Of a stretch of 64,000 nucleotides of DNA, positions 32,806 through 45,342 are shown piece by piece. The stretch is taken from contig JAUCEF010000008.1 in the NCBI GenBank assembly GCA_033558025.1, positions 1,426,001 through 1,490,000 of the forward strand, written 5' to 3'. This DNA is from Phytophthora sp. 'mugwort' (lineage: Eukaryota > Oomycota > Peronosporomycetes > Peronosporales > Peronosporaceae). Position 1 is the stretch's first letter. Each line of letters begins with the position of its first letter. The notes under the pieces are model-generated. The model searched no databases. It saw only the letters and a program-made list of their open reading frames with translations, and was not told the origin of the DNA. The translations under genes were made by a program, and so were the position numbers.

Positions 32806-34148
32806 ATGAGTGATCACCACTCTGACGCCTCTGACGAAGGCCAATCGCCGCGCCCCACAGCGTAAGGCCCAGCCATTCTGCCGCCTCGCATGCTCTCATT
32901 GACTCGACAACTCAGGTCGTGGCGCGTCAGGTGGCCTACCGGGAAGATGAGCGTCCTATGCGAGGTACTCGTGACGATCTGCTGCGATATCTCATGCACC
33001 AGGATCGTGTCATAGCCAAGCTGTCTGACGATTTGCGTGTCTTGGAGCAATTCCGACACGAGCCAGGTGAGGAGATCCGGAGGCTCCGGGCTGAGATCGA
33101 CAACGCTCGTCCAGCCCAGGGAGATCAGTCAATCCATCTCCGCGATCAGCTTCGTCAGCAGGCTGCTGAGATCCAAGACGTGGAGGTCGTCTCTCCAGTG
33201 TTCAGCGTGGTCTCTCCGAAGCTGACCGAGACGAACTTCCGTATCATCTGGAGCTCCGCGAGGAAGAGGTCGACGACTTACGCGACCGGATCATCCCTCA
33301 AGAGAGAGAACTGGGTGAGAATCGGGTCGATCTCGACTCTTACCGCGCTAGCTTGAACTCCACTCGAGCTGCTTGGACTAAGCGACAGCGGAGAGTTCTC
33401 GATCGGACACGGATGTGACTCAGTCAGCTCGGCTCCGCGTGGAACTGGACGCAGCCGTAGCAACTTTGACGCGCCTGGAGAACGAACTCCGCCAAACCCC
33501 GATCAGGCCTGATCGGGTTGTTCCTTCCGCTCCGATAGCCGATCCGGCATCCGCGAGGCGGTCGACCGGTACCTCTACTGTTGACAAGCTCGTCCGCGAG
33601 CAGATCAACTTCGCGCGGAGCAGAATCAGCTCCAATTCGAACTAGATCGCCTTCACGCTGAGGTCGATACCCTGCGACGTGGCCAATCTCCTTTACAAGC
33701 TGATCTCGCAGCCGCGATCCGTGATCGGGATACAGCTGCGACGGAATCTGCTGACGCCCGTAAGTACCATGATCTTCTGTATGTCGAATTAGTTGAGTCG
33801 TACCTTACTCGCCTTTGACCATTCTGAGATACAGGTGTGGAGCTGAGTACATCTCAGCGGACCATTCGTGCGCTGGAAAACCAGATCGCAGATCTTCAGA
33901 CCGCTTACAACCGGCTACGTCAGACCCAAGACGAAATCGCCACGGGCGTCGATGTGGTCACCGATCGTCTCGCCGAGGTGGTACTGCTAGTTAACCCTAG
34001 TGGATCTGGTCTCCCTCGATCTGGTAAACGTGAACGCAGCCGATCGACTTCCCCTTCTCCACCTGGTCCTTCGCCTAAGCGTCCGTTGCGTAGTCGGTCC
34101 GTTCCTTCTCCTGGCCGTCCGGTAGTTCCGCCTGCCCCGACGCAAGGT

Positions 34149-34194
<46 letters not shown>

Positions 34195-35530
34195 AGTAGC
34201 TCGACTTCGGCGGGAGTCAATTCTCTGGCCGAGTTCGAGCCTCGGACAGAGATCGCCGATGATGGTCCGGGGATTGAAAGCGAGGAAGGCTCAGTTGCAT
34301 CCCGTACGGAGGTTCCCCCCTCAGTCGGACTGCCAGAATCGGGGGAAGGTGAAGAAGACGAAGAGGAGGACAGCGATGATCAAGCGTTGGCTGCTTTGTC
34401 CCGATCTCGTTCTGAAGCTCGTCGCCGATCCGGCACACGCCCGGGCGGCGATGCTTATCAACCGATCGGGATAACCGATCCTGGCACCCCTGAGGGCTCT
34501 TTACGCGAATCTGAAGAGACACCTGCGAATCGTCAACCGGCGAGTCCTGGACACTCTGATCGCGGCTGCCCCGCGGCCGCTCAAACAGGTCGGCTGTTCA
34601 AGGTGGGCCTAGTTCCCCAAGTCCGCCAGCTTTCCTTCTGGATCTGAAGGCCCCGCTAGATCCGATACCAGAACTCCTCCGGCTACCCCTCCTGGAGCTC
34701 GTCGGCGGCCGTTGGTCCCGCCGCTACTCCCAGCCTCGATCTCACAACCTGGATCCGATCAGCCTCGTGCTCTTACTCAGGCCAAGACCTATCCATGGCC
34801 GGCGATGACTTTGAGTCAGCTTCAAGTAACCGCCATAATATGGCGCACCTTGACCGCCCGGCTCCCAATCCCTTCTGGCTGGCTGTTACCGCGGCGCGTG
34901 CGAGAGGTCCGCGCCGCCAGGGCCGGACCGACTATCTAGACAACTTGATTACTTGTCCGAATATCACGGCCTTGATCGCCGCTCGACCCTGGGAGGTGTT
35001 GGATAACCCGGAGGAAACCCTGACCTTCGATCCGCCGCTCCATCGCAGATCAAATACCACTCTCACCCAGATCGCGAATTCTTATCCCGCGCTTGAGCGG
35101 CGACACCTCCAGGCTTATGGGAGACGACTCATTACCTCCCGGTTACCGCTGAACAACGTCGTGACCCAGTGGTGGAGCAGTACCCTCATGGTCGTCGTCA
35201 GAGGCGGATCCGAGCGGGCGACAGCTGGCGAGCGTTGCTCCGTTCATTTCCTCTGATGATGCGTGAGCGGTGGGCCGATCTGGATCTATTACTCAATTCT
35301 TTTTTTCCTTCACCTCCCGACCACGACGGAGGATGGGACTTGGTATCCAGGTCGGGCATGTCGGGCAGCCAACCTTGCTGACTCCGATCTTTACCGAGCT
35401 GAACCTGGTGACCTTCTGGAGGCCCAACGTGAAGCTGACACCGCCGATCCCTGGCGCAACCAATTTCGTGATCGGCCTATGGAACATCCGGTGTACCGGA
35501 TCGGTCGACTTCGGAACAAGATCGACCCCT
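32806..35530 (+). pseudogene. Gypsy Gag with coiled-coil N-terminal half, broken
   Basis: Gag starts at the ATG at 32806 (MSDHHSDASDEGQSPRPTA, then a stop). It continues in other frames with heptad-rich coiled coil (about 32980-33250 and 33837-33960), then a Ser/Pro/Arg-rich linker interrupted by a (GA)20 run. A capsid-like part at 34795-35256 carries FWLAVTAARARGPRRQGR and later LTQIANSYPALERRHLQAYG. A coiled-coil N-terminus before the capsid is also seen in the opposed Gypsy Gag at 41.1-45.3 kb. No zinc knuckle was seen. Confidence 0.65.
34151..34190. repeat. (GA)20 microsatellite
   Basis: Twenty perfect GA units inside the Gag region. The upstream frame ends in TAG right at the repeat and the downstream frame is shifted by one, so the repeat sits exactly at a frame change. 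Confidence 0.98.
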
Positions 35531-35639
35531 GAACTCAGCGATCCAGAGGAAGGTTTGCCGAGTTGTTATGAGTGCGAGAGTAGAGACCCGGCGACGACGG
35601 AAAGCCCATGGAAGTGGGTGACGGTGAAACTGCGTCCCG

Positions 35640-36848
35640 GAGAGCGCATGAGCTGGTGGTCGGCACAAACGTTTGATCGCCGAGTTCGTATGCGAGCGCT
35701 AGTGATGGGTGCGGTAAACGACGAGCGGACGAAGATTCTACTCGATACTGGGACAAACGTCTCAGCTATTAGTAAATCTTTCGCGCGGCGGCTGCGATTG
35801 AAGCGGCATGCGAGCACTGATTACAGATCAATGTACAAGGGATTGGCAAAGGCAAGGTTCCTACGACGACGAGGGCAGTGGTTAAAGTTACAGTCGGCTG
35901 GAAGATTGTCTACGAGTTTGAAGTCTGGGTTGTGACACATCGTGCGGGTGTTGACCTGATACTGGGTACCGACTTTATGATACCAGCAGGAATACGACTG
36001 GATATTTACAACTCGACGGTGAAATTGACAGACGAAGTAGTAGTACCACTCGTCAAGTCACACAACGTTCAGTTGGGAGAGATGGAGTATGGCAACCAAA
36101 CCACCCACCGTCCTACTGAATCGTTGATAAGTTGTGGCGAGTCGGCTGACGGTTGAGTTCAGCTTACGGCGCCGTCAGCCGAGTCGTGATCACTTACGAG
36201 ATGTGGATTCGGCGCACTAATGATTGGATTCCGACGGTTGCGCATTATCCCAAGGGCAAGACCATACGGGTAATGATTACGAACGTCAGCAGTAAATAGG
36301 TATAGTGTCCCGCTCACTTCCCGGCGGTGCTTTGGGCACCACATGGTAATCTTCCACCAGACAATGGCTATGTGAGGCTCGACTCAGCGAAATACCGAGA
36401 TTGGCAAGTTCTAGCTTTCGAGTCAGCTATCGATAAATATCTGTTGAGAAAAGAACAACGACTGTACGACGAGTGGATCGCACAACAACCACCAGCAGTG
36501 GCAAAACGGCAGTATGAAACCCCGACAGGGCTGATACCGCGGGAACAACACAGCTCCAGCGGCCGAGAAAAAGAACCCATTTGTGCGCAGCGTTGGGAGC
36601 GGCTGGAACGGTCCAGAAGCGATACTATACTTCCTGAAAATCAAACTCGGCCTATCACTGAGTCCTCTGACTCTGAGTGCTCCTCCGCTGAGTTCGCCGA
36701 CCATATGGATGATCTAAGGGCAGTTTCCGCTCAGGTCAAACAATCTTCAGCTGGGTCAGTAAAAACTCGGCATACACTCCAGCAACTGGGCAGGGGTGAT
36801 AGACTCCGTTACCGCCGTGATTTGAGTAGCCAACATCGGTTCGATTGA
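35640..36848 (+). pseudogene. Gypsy aspartic protease and downstream linker
   Basis: The protease has the retropepsin active site LLDTGTNVS (DTG codons 35744-35752), followed after a frame change by GVDLILGTDFMIPAGIRLD (about 35948-36005), the second conserved block of this Gypsy family. A long linker (36327-36848) begins WAPHGNLPPDNGYVRLDS and shows the WIAQQPPAVAKRQYETP segment typical of the family. Confidence 0.8.
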
Positions 36849-36962
36849 GTCACTTAGCACAAGGGATGATCCGCCTAGCACGATAATGGAAGTACGCGCT
36901 GGCGCTGGAGAAGTCGGAGAAAAAAAAAACGAACAAACCAGGCGGAGACGTCCAGCAGAAGG

Positions 36963-38310
36963 TTGTTGAGTGGAGAAATCGATGTGAGTGACGAATCACT
37001 CACAGATGACTCTGAAGAAGATTTGCGATTTCGTCTCATGGCAGCGATGGCGATGGTCAAGGACCTGGCTGTAACGACGGTGCACGATGAAAGCACGAAT
37101 GTAGCTGAGGTCGAACACTCAGTTAATGAGATTGATCTGGAGGATTACGCTCGCGAGTTGGCTTTTTTGCCTATTTGAATGATTTGATGCATACAGTTCC
37201 CGATTACACTGGAAATAGTGTGATGTGCAGTGATCACACACCGGAGCAACAACAACAGCTGGTAATGATGCTTAAACGTCATGAATGTATCACGATCGCG
37301 AATGGTAATGCACTGCCATCACCAGCCTATGGCGCCATTTGCGTCCAAGGACATTAGCTGGTGAAACAACGAGCTCGGCGGACGCCTCTCAAGCATTTGA
37401 AGAAGTTGTCTGAGCTCCTCAAGGGTCTATTAGAAAGCTGGGTTGATTGCCTTCTTGGGCAGTCCTTGGCCATCCCCGATTGTTATGGTACTTAAGATGA
37501 ATGGGTGGATATCCGTCTGTGTATCGATTACAAGATGACCAACACAGTCACGGTGCTCATGAAAAATGCCATTCCTTAGTCGATGATCTGCTAACTGAGC
37601 TGGAAAGCTACTTTTGGGTTTGCTCCCTGGATGCGGCCAGAGGATTTTGGGCTGTTATGATGACTCGACGGGCTAGGCAAATTTCAGCTTTTATCTGTGC
37701 GCTGGGACATTTTGAGTGGCTTAGAATGCCTTTTGGCTTGAAAAACGCCCCTATGATTTACGAGCGGCTAATAGACAACGCCTTGCGGAGTTATAAACAA
37801 TCCCGTGGTGGATGGACTGCTAATGCCGAACGTGTCCGTCAAGCTGAGGAAGCAACCGCAACTCAGCGCAGTCAATACAGTGCAGGAGGAGCTCAGCTAA
37901 CTCCTGAGCCGAGTTGCCCGACCAAGTTCGAAGCTGATCGCCGTGCCTTAGCTGAATCCGATCCGCTCCAGGAATTGGTGGATGGATCAAACGAAGTCAA
38001 CTATCATCCAGCTGGGAAGGAGCTATTAGCTTTATTCCATTTGCTGAAAGTCAGCTATATACTGCTAGCCAGCAAAACACTCACTGTGCTTACTCGCTTT
38101 TCTTGTTTGGAGTGGGTTTATCAGTCTAAATCCCTCTACGGTCGGGCTACGAGCTTCGCAGTGTTATTGTCACCCTATCATCTTATGGTAAAAGGATCCG
38201 AGAGCGGGATGTCGAATTCACTCAGCTATTGCAGGCGTCTATCACTCCACACATTGGGCTTGACGAGTCGCTCGCCCACATTGCTCCTCTCTCGAAGAAC
38301 TCGGCGGTAG
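36963..38310 (+). pseudogene. Gypsy reverse transcriptase with catalytic-core deletion
   Basis: The N-terminal part (36963-37357) leads into RLCIDYKMTN (about 37515) and the palm segment SLDAARGFWAVMMTRRARQI, then MPFGLKNAPMIYERLIDNAL. The frame next jumps through a Gly/Gln-rich stretch to KFEADRRALAESDPLQELVD and straight into the RNase H connection (NYHPAGKELLALFHLLK, 38001). The YVDD catalytic block is therefore missing. The 269-codon open frame (37501-38310) spans this deletion. Confidence 0.85.
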
Positions 38311-38329
38311 TACTATTGGACTCAACAAT

Positions 38330-38970
38330 ATTGTATGCTCACTTGCCTCGCGTCTTTAAAGGTTATGTACTGTCCTTCGACGGGTCTCTCTGCTCAGACT
38401 GAGAAGAACGGTGGGTATGGAAGATGCTCTTGGATCCTGTGGCACTTATCAGCATGGGACATTGAGATCGCTGCGAGTGCCTACCTCTCCTCCATCACGG
38501 TTAACATAGCTAAACACACTAGCATGAATAACGCTGTAGCTGCAGCTTTAGACCGTGGAGTAACCGATCTAGTAATCGTCGGGGACTCGCGGCTTGCAAT
38601 CGAGCAATCGATGTGGGTGATCGCAGTGTAAGAAGGAGACGTTGCAAGTTGAGCTGGCACGTCACAAAGCAATGACTGAAATGTTAAAGTCAGTTCGCTA
38701 TTTGCATGTAGTACGTTGCTACTACGCAGCAGCTGACGCTTTCGCTACGGAAGCTCTGGAGAACAAAGCTGGTCGTGCGGTACTCAGCGGCGAAGAAATG
38801 CCGAGTTGAAGAGGCTGAATCGGATTTCTGAAGAACTATATACGAAGAGCCAAGATGAAAACAACGTGAGAGCTGGTCAGATAGCAGTGATGACCAGTCG
38901 ACAAACCCGCCGAGTCCACTTCGATGATGAACCAATGTTGGACCCAGCGGAAGAACCCCCCAAGGTCGGA
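38330..38970 (+). pseudogene. Gypsy RNase H-like domain
   Basis: Starts with LSFDGSL (near 38370; DG of the first catalytic site) and continues with IEIAASAYLSSITVNIAKHT, MNNAVAAALDRGVTDLVIVG and DSRLAIEQS (38560-38610), which carries the second acid. Out-of-frame remains of the tail (RISEELYTKSQDENNVRAGQ, then TSRQTRRVHFDDEP near 38920) are also visible. Confidence 0.8.
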
Positions 38971-39189
38971 TAGGCGAATGTAGGAGTGAACTGGAGTCGA
39001 CACAACCATCCTACCAGACCTAACTGAGTTTGAGTCACCACAGGCGAGTTCATTTAGAAGCCGAGTAGAAGGACCGACTCAAATACCAGTTGAAGAGAAT
39101 CGCGTGCCCAATGCAACAGACATTGATCCAGTAGTGGTGCAAGCGGAACGTCGACGACGCATATCAAGAGCTCAAGAAGAGGAATTGAA

Positions 39190-40290
39190 ATGAGCCGACT
39201 TGAAAGCAATACTTCGAGGAGAGCTCGATGGGCTCACCCATCGTCGTACTCAGCGCGGAAGCAAAATAGCCGACAACTTCGTACTCAGTGAAGATGGTCT
39301 GCTGTCTACCAGGGTCAGACGGCGAACAGTTGAGTCTGACGATGGCGATCTCAAGCTGAGACTGGTGATACCAACAATGATGATCAAGAAGTACTCCATA
39401 ACTGCCACAACTCGGAATTGTACAGACCTTTCATCGAGTGAAAGCTGAGTTCTATTGGGTGGGGGTATATGCTGATGTACTCAAACACGTCCAGGCATGT
39501 GAAGATTGCAGCACGAGCAAAAGCAAGCCCCGGCTAAAGGGCTACTCACCAGGCAATGTTGTATCTGAACACCCATTCTAACTAGTATCAATGGATTTCG
39601 TAATTCCGTTACCAAAGCCTCAGCGGGGCAACACAGCGCTATTGCTTTTTCAAGACCAATTCACAGGGTTCGTGATAGCAAAAGCTATCAGTGACACGGG
39701 AGGATTGGAATGGCGAAAGTTCTCGCAGAATGTGTATACCGGAAGTTCGATGTTCCATCGTTAATCCGCCATGATAGAGATTCCCGCTTCATGAGAGAAG
39801 TTTTCCAAGCGTTCGCTGAGTTGATGCAGTCGCGGTCTAGGGCAACGCTGAGTTACCGGCCCTCAAGCTAACGGCCAACAAGAACGCTCAGTCAAGACGA
39901 TGATCCAGACTATTCGTGTATATGTAGAAGACCCGCTGCAAGCCGACTGGGACGACATAGCTGAATGGTCCATGCCATAAACAACCCACGCGATACAACT
40001 CGACGTGAAACACCCTTCCACTTGGTGCATGGATAGGACGTCCAGTCCACGCTCAAAGCAATGACATTAATTATCAAAACTGACACAGCCAACTCAGCTG
40101 ATGCTATGCAATGGCGTAGAGAGGCCAACCGTCAACGGAAATCGCGTTAGGACTCGCTAAGGAATACCAGATAGCCGAGAAGACTCGGAGAGCCGAAGAA
40201 CATAATGCACGTCTTGGTAAAAACGACCGCGAAGCCATCTCGAACTCAGCTAGTTCATCCAGGTTGGGAGAAAACTGTTAGCCGAGTCGG
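39190..40290 (+). pseudogene. Gypsy integrase, frameshifted
   Basis: N-terminal pieces read KIADNFVLSEDGLL and the out-of-frame CEDCSTSKSKP zinc-binding remnant (near 39505). Core pieces include MDFVIPLPKPQRGNTALLLF (39592), IRHDRDSRFMREVFQAFAEL (39760, catalytic D) and NGQQERSVKTMIQTIRVYVE (39870, catalytic E). All are recognisable in spite of stops. Confidence 0.8.
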
Positions 40291-40797
40291 TGGAACACCA
40301 GAAGTCCTTGTTCAACGAAGCAGACCAAGTCTGGTTGTTTCATGGACTGGTCAAACCCGGTTTGAAAAAGAAGCCAGCCCATAGGTGGCACGGACCATTC
40401 CGAGTGAAGAAGAACGTTGAAGAGTTTGCGTACGAACTGGAGCTTCCCGACAAGGGTGGGTATCGGTTTTATCCGGTAGTACATGTATCTCGGCTGAAAG
40501 CAGTAACCGACCCGGGGCAAAGACACACTGCTCAGCTGGAGGACGAACTAGCGAAAACCAACGTTTCGATTTCGATGGAGAACTCCTTCCAGAAGATAGT
40601 TGGGAGATTGATGATAGTACCGACAAATATGACGTAGAAGTGATTCTGGATGACGGTATGCCGTTATCAGCTACCACCAACAGAGCTCAGCGGTTGTTCA
40701 AGGTTAAATGGGTCGGCTACGCCGAGCCGACATGGAAACCACTAACGAATCTGTCACGCAGAGGTTTATTGTTTGATTACTTACGGCAAAAGAAATG
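40290..40797 (+). pseudogene. Gypsy integrase C-terminus and chromodomain
   Basis: The 40290-40637 frame carries the GPY/F-type module (LAHRWHGPFRVKKNVEEF-like, then YRFYPVVHVSRLKAV). After a frameshift the next frame reads YDVEVILDD and then LFKVKWVGYAEPTWKPLTNL, a chromodomain with the conserved W-x-G-Y and T-W-x-P elements, ending at a TGA at 40795. Chromodomains direct chromoviral integration to particular chromatin. Confidence 0.85.
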
Positions 40798-41093
40798 AGA
40801 GAATCGTCTGCAGATGGTGCAAGTGGCAGACGAAAACTAGCACTACGGTGACACAAGTTGACCACCATCGGGTGACCAGGATTCAGGCCTAGTGGGATGG
40901 AACAAAACTACTGAAACAGTTGTATGATTGTATACGAATGAAATGAAGTCGTGGGGATCCAGCTGAAACGCCATAACTACTACTCGAAAATCAACTCATC
41001 TAATGTGCCTGGAAATTGGACTAAGTGAATGTGAGAACCACCAACGTGAGCGCCTACATGGTCTCGAGTTTAGTCAGGCCTTCCCAATTGGCA

Positions 41094-44000
41094 CTAGTCG
41101 GCTCGTTTGGATCGAAATCCTCTTCCACGTGAGATTGAACGTACTCTAATTCGAAGTCGGCAGGGCAAACACCGGAAACTCAGGATGTAGCGGTTGGAAA
41201 CACTGATTGTAAGGATGAGATGACGGCGAGCGTAACCACCATGCGCGACAAGGCTCCTCACGGTCAGCTCCAGCAAGACTCGCCCTCCAGTTCGCGCTTG
41301 CTGGAAACGAGGCCATATTAGTCGCCGGAGCAAAATGGGGCAAATGGGTCGAAAATAGTTCGGAATCCAGAGTCGGCGCAGGTCCAACTGAGTCGTGCGC
41401 CGTACCACTACTGTGCAGAGCTTGATATAATTTGAGAAGAGGGCGAAAGCTATCCGCACGATGCTTTCGGACTTGAACCACAATTGGAGAATGAGCTCCA
41501 GCTCGCTGAGTGGGACACCAGGATGCAAATCTGGGTGTAAACCCAAAACAACACTCGAATCCACTATCCAGTGCAGACGCTCCCAGAGACCGATGAAATA
41601 CCGGATCCAATCAATCTCTTCCCCCCGTAATTTGCGCCAGCATTGAGCGATGATCTCCACTGGTGAAGCTGGCTGATATCCGGATCCCCGTACTCGAGCC
41701 ATCACAGACGGAGACGTGAAGAAAGGCTCAGCTGGGAGCTTTGACATCAAGCGGCAACAAGGATGCTGGGGTGATTGAATGTCAGCAAAAGCTGCAACCC
41801 CCTTCCAAGGAGGAAGGACTCGGACAGACATAACGCTTCCCGTCGATAACCTCCATCTTGATAGCCACCCGACACGACGAGAGGATTTTCTCCCAACAAT
41901 GAGCAGACCCTGGGTGGAGGAATGGAGGATTCAACCATGTCTTCACTTGCTCTGTCACCCTTTATCACGGGCTACCCCTTGAGCAGCTTGCATCCTCAGC
42001 TGAGTAATCCGTAATGCCAAGGGTCCAGAAGGTGAAGAAGCACCCTCGACTTAGCTGAATTTGCTTGAGACAGCTGAAATCGAGCTGGGCGATACTTTCT
42101 TCCGACTTTTTCCTTTGGGTGTCGATAGTTTGGCGGAAGCCGAGCCTATATGAGCCGCCTTCTTCGTTGACGATACTCCTGATACCAGATTCTTGGAAGC
42201 TGACTTCTTGGACGCAGAATGCTTAGCCACTGTAGCAGAGAGAGCTGAGTTCGTAGCAGCTGGAACACCCGGAGATGACTTCTGAGATGCAGATTCTGGA
42301 AAAGTCGGCGTCGACAGTGCGAGTTCGTATTAGCTGACTGGAGTGACGCCACCTTTGGAGATGCTGAGACCTTGGGAGCAGAAATGGACCCGAGTGAAGA
42401 GTGATCAAGATCAACAGGTGTTGTAGTCCGGGAAGCAGTCGGAGAAGACGTGACCAGAACAGAATTGCTAGTGGAATCGCCTCAAAGCCGTTTGGAAGCT
42501 GGTTGAGAAGGCAGTTGACGCACAACGCTTGTCAGCTCCCTGCGCTGGCGGAAGAGAACTGGACGGAAGATCCAAAGTTTGTGGAGGAAGCATCAATGGC
42601 GACTGACTTAATAAGGATGGAGTGACTGGAGGGTTCCTCTCGTCCTTGCTTGCGTCAGCATCGTCACTGTTATCATCATCGGACCCGAATAGCTCGATGA
42701 AGAAGTTCTTTGGGGACCGTGGAGGGCGGCGGATCTCTCCCTGCTCGTCATCAGGCGAGTTGACTTCGAGAGGGAGAGATGATGATGTACCAGATTCAGT
42801 CACATCTTGGGAATTGGGAGTTCCAGCCGACTTGACCTTCGTAGGACCCAGAGCCACGACATCAGACGTCTCGACGTCCTCAAGTTGGACTCCGCTAATA
42901 GCCCTGGCAGTGATCGGTGCAGCTCGAGACGAACGACGCAAAGGAGATGGGACAGCAACCTTGGGTTTTATCGAGGTGGAGATAGCTATCCTCGATTTCT
43001 TCTTGGTGTGAGTACCCTTGATCTTCCCAGGGGGCGTCGTCGAAATGATACCAGTCGAGTTAGAAGGAGCCAGAGATCGGGACTCAACTACCGATGCAAC
43101 AAATCGAGTCGATGGTGTAGGAGACTCATAAGAACTCGGCGGCAGAACAGTGTGCGCCGAACTCAGCGAAGTCAACGCTACAACAGCGGATGCTGTGCTC
43201 GTTATTCAGTCCAGCTTGACGCCGAACCAGACGTTGTCGATGGAAGCGCGATCAATCCAGGGACGGAAGGGAGAGTCACCGGAAATGAGGTGATCCCGGC
43301 GATAATGGCTTCCTGGAATTCGATGTGGTTGATCCATAGGTGTTGAATCGGCTTCATAGTCGTTAACTTGACACGGGGGGAGGAGACAGGTCTGAAACAG
43401 CTTGGGCTGCGGAGCGTCGTCTGCCCAACAGACCCGCTTGAACTCGACTGCACAACAGAACCACTTGTCAGAGCTGACACTTGCAAGGTGATCTCACGGG
43501 ACTCATCTGACTGCATCAGTGCAATCTCAGGCTAGCGGGCTTCGAAGTCGGCACAAACGGGCATTCAAGCTGAGATCTCTTGGGGTCAGACCTGGAGCGT
43601 CAAGACCAGCAGCTGCAGTCATCGCCACCTCTGGATCTGCCGCGGAAATAGGACCGCGATGACGGAGGAGGTTCTGAGGCGGATAATTGTGCTCCTCGAT
43701 CGTCTTGTGTGCCAACCGAAGCTTGTCACTACCTGAAGTCACCAAACTTGCTGCCTCTTGAAGACGACGGAAGTAAGTGTCTGACAAAGCCTTTAAGGCG
43801 TTATAGGACACCGTGCGTTCCATGAGCTGATCAGTTAAAAGCTGGCAATCCCTGTGCCGGTCCTCAATCATGCGATGGAGCCCGTCACATGTTCTTGGAT
43901 GGCGTCAATATGGCAATTCTCTAGCTGAGTTGAATCTCTCTTCTCCATTTCCAGCCGATAGATGGTAGATCGGTAGGAAGTCAGAAGGGTGGTGTTTATG

Positions 44001-45342
44001 CTGGGTGATTGTCCCGCTCACGAACCACCGCAGCCAACTCAGCCTCTAGCCGAGCAGTCGACGCCAAGGCTGACTCCAGTCTCCGGCTTAAGGCACGATT
44101 TTCGCGATGAAGCTGAGTTACGTCATGCCTGAGCTGAGGTAGTTCTTCGGAAGAGCTCGGTGGAGATGAAGAGCCGGCTTGAAGAAGTGATAACATCTCA
44201 GTCGGAGAACGAGCAGCCAAAAGATCTCTCCGGTGACGCCAGTCACCAGGAAGTGGGGGTCGGAGAATGGTATAAGCTATCAGCCGAGTCCGCTCAAGCT
44301 CTCCAGCCAAACGAATACGTTCAAGGTCTTGAAGTAGCATCCAGAGCTCAGCTATATCTGTTGGAGGCTGAACTGAGTCCTCAACTAATTCTCGAGGCCA
44401 GCAGAAGAAGACCCCGCTGAGTCCAGTGGGCCAGCAGAAACCTCGTGGTTGTGAGACTGAGACTCGAGCTGAGACGGCGAAGACTCAGCTGACGGAAGTG
44501 GAGGAATCCCAGTTTCCGTTAGTCCCTCCGGACGGAACCCTGGCAGCGGGATCGCATGCGGTGAACTCAGCGGATGTGACGGGCGTGGCGAGTAAACATC
44601 ACTATTCACGGAAGACATATCAGGACAATGTCGAGATCCTTGTGAATCACCAACCAGTGAATTCAAGCTCGGCGGAATCAGCTTCAATGCTGGGTCTTCA
44701 TCCGAGTGTTGGCGAGGGGGAAGAGACTCGGCGATAGGAGAAGCCGAGTCTTCACTGTCTCGAACTCGAAGGATAGACTTGGGCGTTAACGCGCGAGGGA
44801 CCGGTCGTGAACGAGGATCCGTCTACTGATATCTTAGCGATGTAGAATCTGGCGCTACTGCCTCGAAGAAATCGCCAAGATCCTCTGGCTTATCAAGGAG
44901 GCGAGCTACAGGAAACCGAGGACCAGTGGCGATAGTGATTGAAGACGCCCTTTCAGTTGCGCTGCCGGGAAGGAAGCTCAGAGGTGATTGGGCAGGGCAG
45001 TCCAGTGAGGAGAAAGGATAAATGAATATCTACGAACCGAACTCGTTGAATTCAACGATCTAAGAGCTGAGCTTACCGGAATGAATTACGCGGACAGTCT
45101 TGGAGGAAGTCGACTGAGAGGCATGATCACCGGTGGCAATCTCAGCTGACTCAGGCGATCCATCAGACCTCATAACGAGAGATGGAGCAGTGACCGGAGT
45201 CATTCCGGCGTCATCGTCGGTGTGGCTGTCGCCTTAGCCGTTGGTATCTCGGGCGATAGCGCTGAAGCTCTCCTGAGTGAGAAATAAGAGGGCTGCCTGA
45301 ACCTTTGAGCTGTGGGGAAGCAGAAGAAGTATTCTTAGCCAT
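41094..45342 (-). pseudogene. Second Gypsy Gag, opposite orientation, broken
   Basis: The ATG at 45342 opens MAKNTSSASPQLKGSGSPLI. Further left on the minus strand come coiled-coil pieces (44340-43996, LRHDVTQLHRENRALSRRLE; 43871-43527), a Ser/Pro/Asp-rich linker (43516-42468) with an acidic FFIELFGSDDDNSDDADA block, and a capsid-like part (41831-41094) with WLDPVFHRSLG ... LDSGFECCFGFTPRFASWCP in one frame and IRYFIGLWERLHWIVDSSVV in another. The layout matches the plus-strand Gag at 32.8 kb but the sequences differ. No pol follows: the element meets the tail of the plus-strand Gypsy near 41.0 kb. Confidence 0.65.

Larger units (their letters stand above)
31959..40797 (+). mobile_element. 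Chromodomain-bearing Gypsy retrotransposon, degenerate
   Basis: Order along the plus strand: repeat-rich leader (31959-32400), Gag (32806 to about 35530), protease (from about 35650), reverse transcriptase (37180-37800), RNase H (about 38000-38950), integrase (39200-40280) and a chromodomain (about 40630-40797). The order and the C-terminal chromodomain place it with the chromoviral Ty3/Gypsy type. Many stops and an internal deletion in reverse transcriptase make it inactive. LTRs were not identified. Confidence 0.85.
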
